Virus record (IMG/VR): IMGVR_UViG_3300009314_000071
Span: 1-28,049 of that record
Source of the DNA: a virus
Reading direction: 5' to 3' (one strand)
Length of the DNA stretch: 28,049 bases
This document shows, piece after piece, positions 27,947 to 28,049 of this stretch. The notes below the pieces were generated by a model, which did not search any database, was not told the origin of the DNA, and was given only the letters and a program-made list of their open reading frames with translations. The stretch's first letter is position 1, and every line of letters starts with the position of its first letter. A program made the position numbers and the translations under genes.

Positions 27947-28049
27947 ATGGGGGAGATGACGAGAAAAGAAATTCGCAAGCTCGATTCAATCTGGTCTGAG
28001 TTAATCCGTTCAAAACAATACTGCGAAAGATGCGGAAGACCTGCCAACC
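27947..28049 (+). CDS. NinG/HNH-like protein, 5' part only
   Basis: Runs off the right edge. Start at ATG 27947 or 27956. The visible residues (MTRKEIRKLDSIWSELIRSK then QYCERCGRPAN) match the beginning of NinG/Rap-like recombination endonucleases and related HNH proteins, where W..LIR precedes a CxxCG zinc pair. Lambda NinG also lies downstream of O and P. Assignment is tentative because only about 34 residues are visible. Confidence 0.5.
   Translation, partial: MGEMTRKEIRKLDSIWSELIRSKQYCERCGRPAN

Overview
This window is part of a tailed double-stranded DNA phage genome, probably podovirus-like, assembled from an uncultured source. The base composition is AT-leaning. Shine-Dalgarno sites are strong (AAAGGAGG type), all three stop codons are used, and the promoters are bacterial sigma70 type (TTGACA, 17 bases, then a TATAAT-like box). 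The host is therefore a bacterium with standard coding. Several proteins carry Sec-type signal peptides and one gene encodes an O-antigen ligase/polymerase-like protein, so a Gram-negative-type envelope is likely. No integrase, tRNA gene or CRISPR array was seen.

Layout. Transcription diverges from a control region near 22.26-22.40 kb. Leftward (minus strand, about 22.3 kb down to 1) lies the late module, in transcriptional order: two small unknown genes, small terminase, a 745-base region with DnaA boxes and many hairpins, large terminase, portal, a run of very small proteins, scaffold, major capsid protein, a secreted decoration-like protein, an O-antigen ligase-like membrane protein, a small virion protein, a head-tail adaptor, a 1028-aa tail hub/stabilisation protein, a YkgJ-type cysteine cluster protein, three probable internal/ejection proteins and two tail-fibre-like proteins. 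Rightward (plus strand, 22.4-28 kb) lies the early module: many small zinc-finger or membrane proteins, a MerR-like regulator, a Cas4-like nuclease, a lambda-O-like replication initiator with an origin inside its gene, a DnaB-like helicase, and a partial NinG/HNH-like gene at the right edge.

Selfish elements. Five homing endonuclease genes lie in about 16 kb of the late module. Two HNH genes are co-directional with the structural genes. Two HNH genes are antisense, each with its own near-consensus sigma70 promoter and ribosome binding site. One LAGLIDADG gene lies in a group I intron that splits the major capsid gene. The intron boundaries can be placed from the sequence: the exons rejoin in frame to give a 316-aa capsid protein, and P1, P7, P8 and P9 helices are visible.

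Most unusual points: the capsid intron whose ribozyme core is also coding; Sec signal peptides on at least four virion or virion-module proteins; an O-antigen ligase-like gene between head and neck genes; antisense homing genes with private promoters; two origin-like loci (O-gene iterons and DnaA boxes); and a three-way-junction leader RNA in front of the replication initiator.
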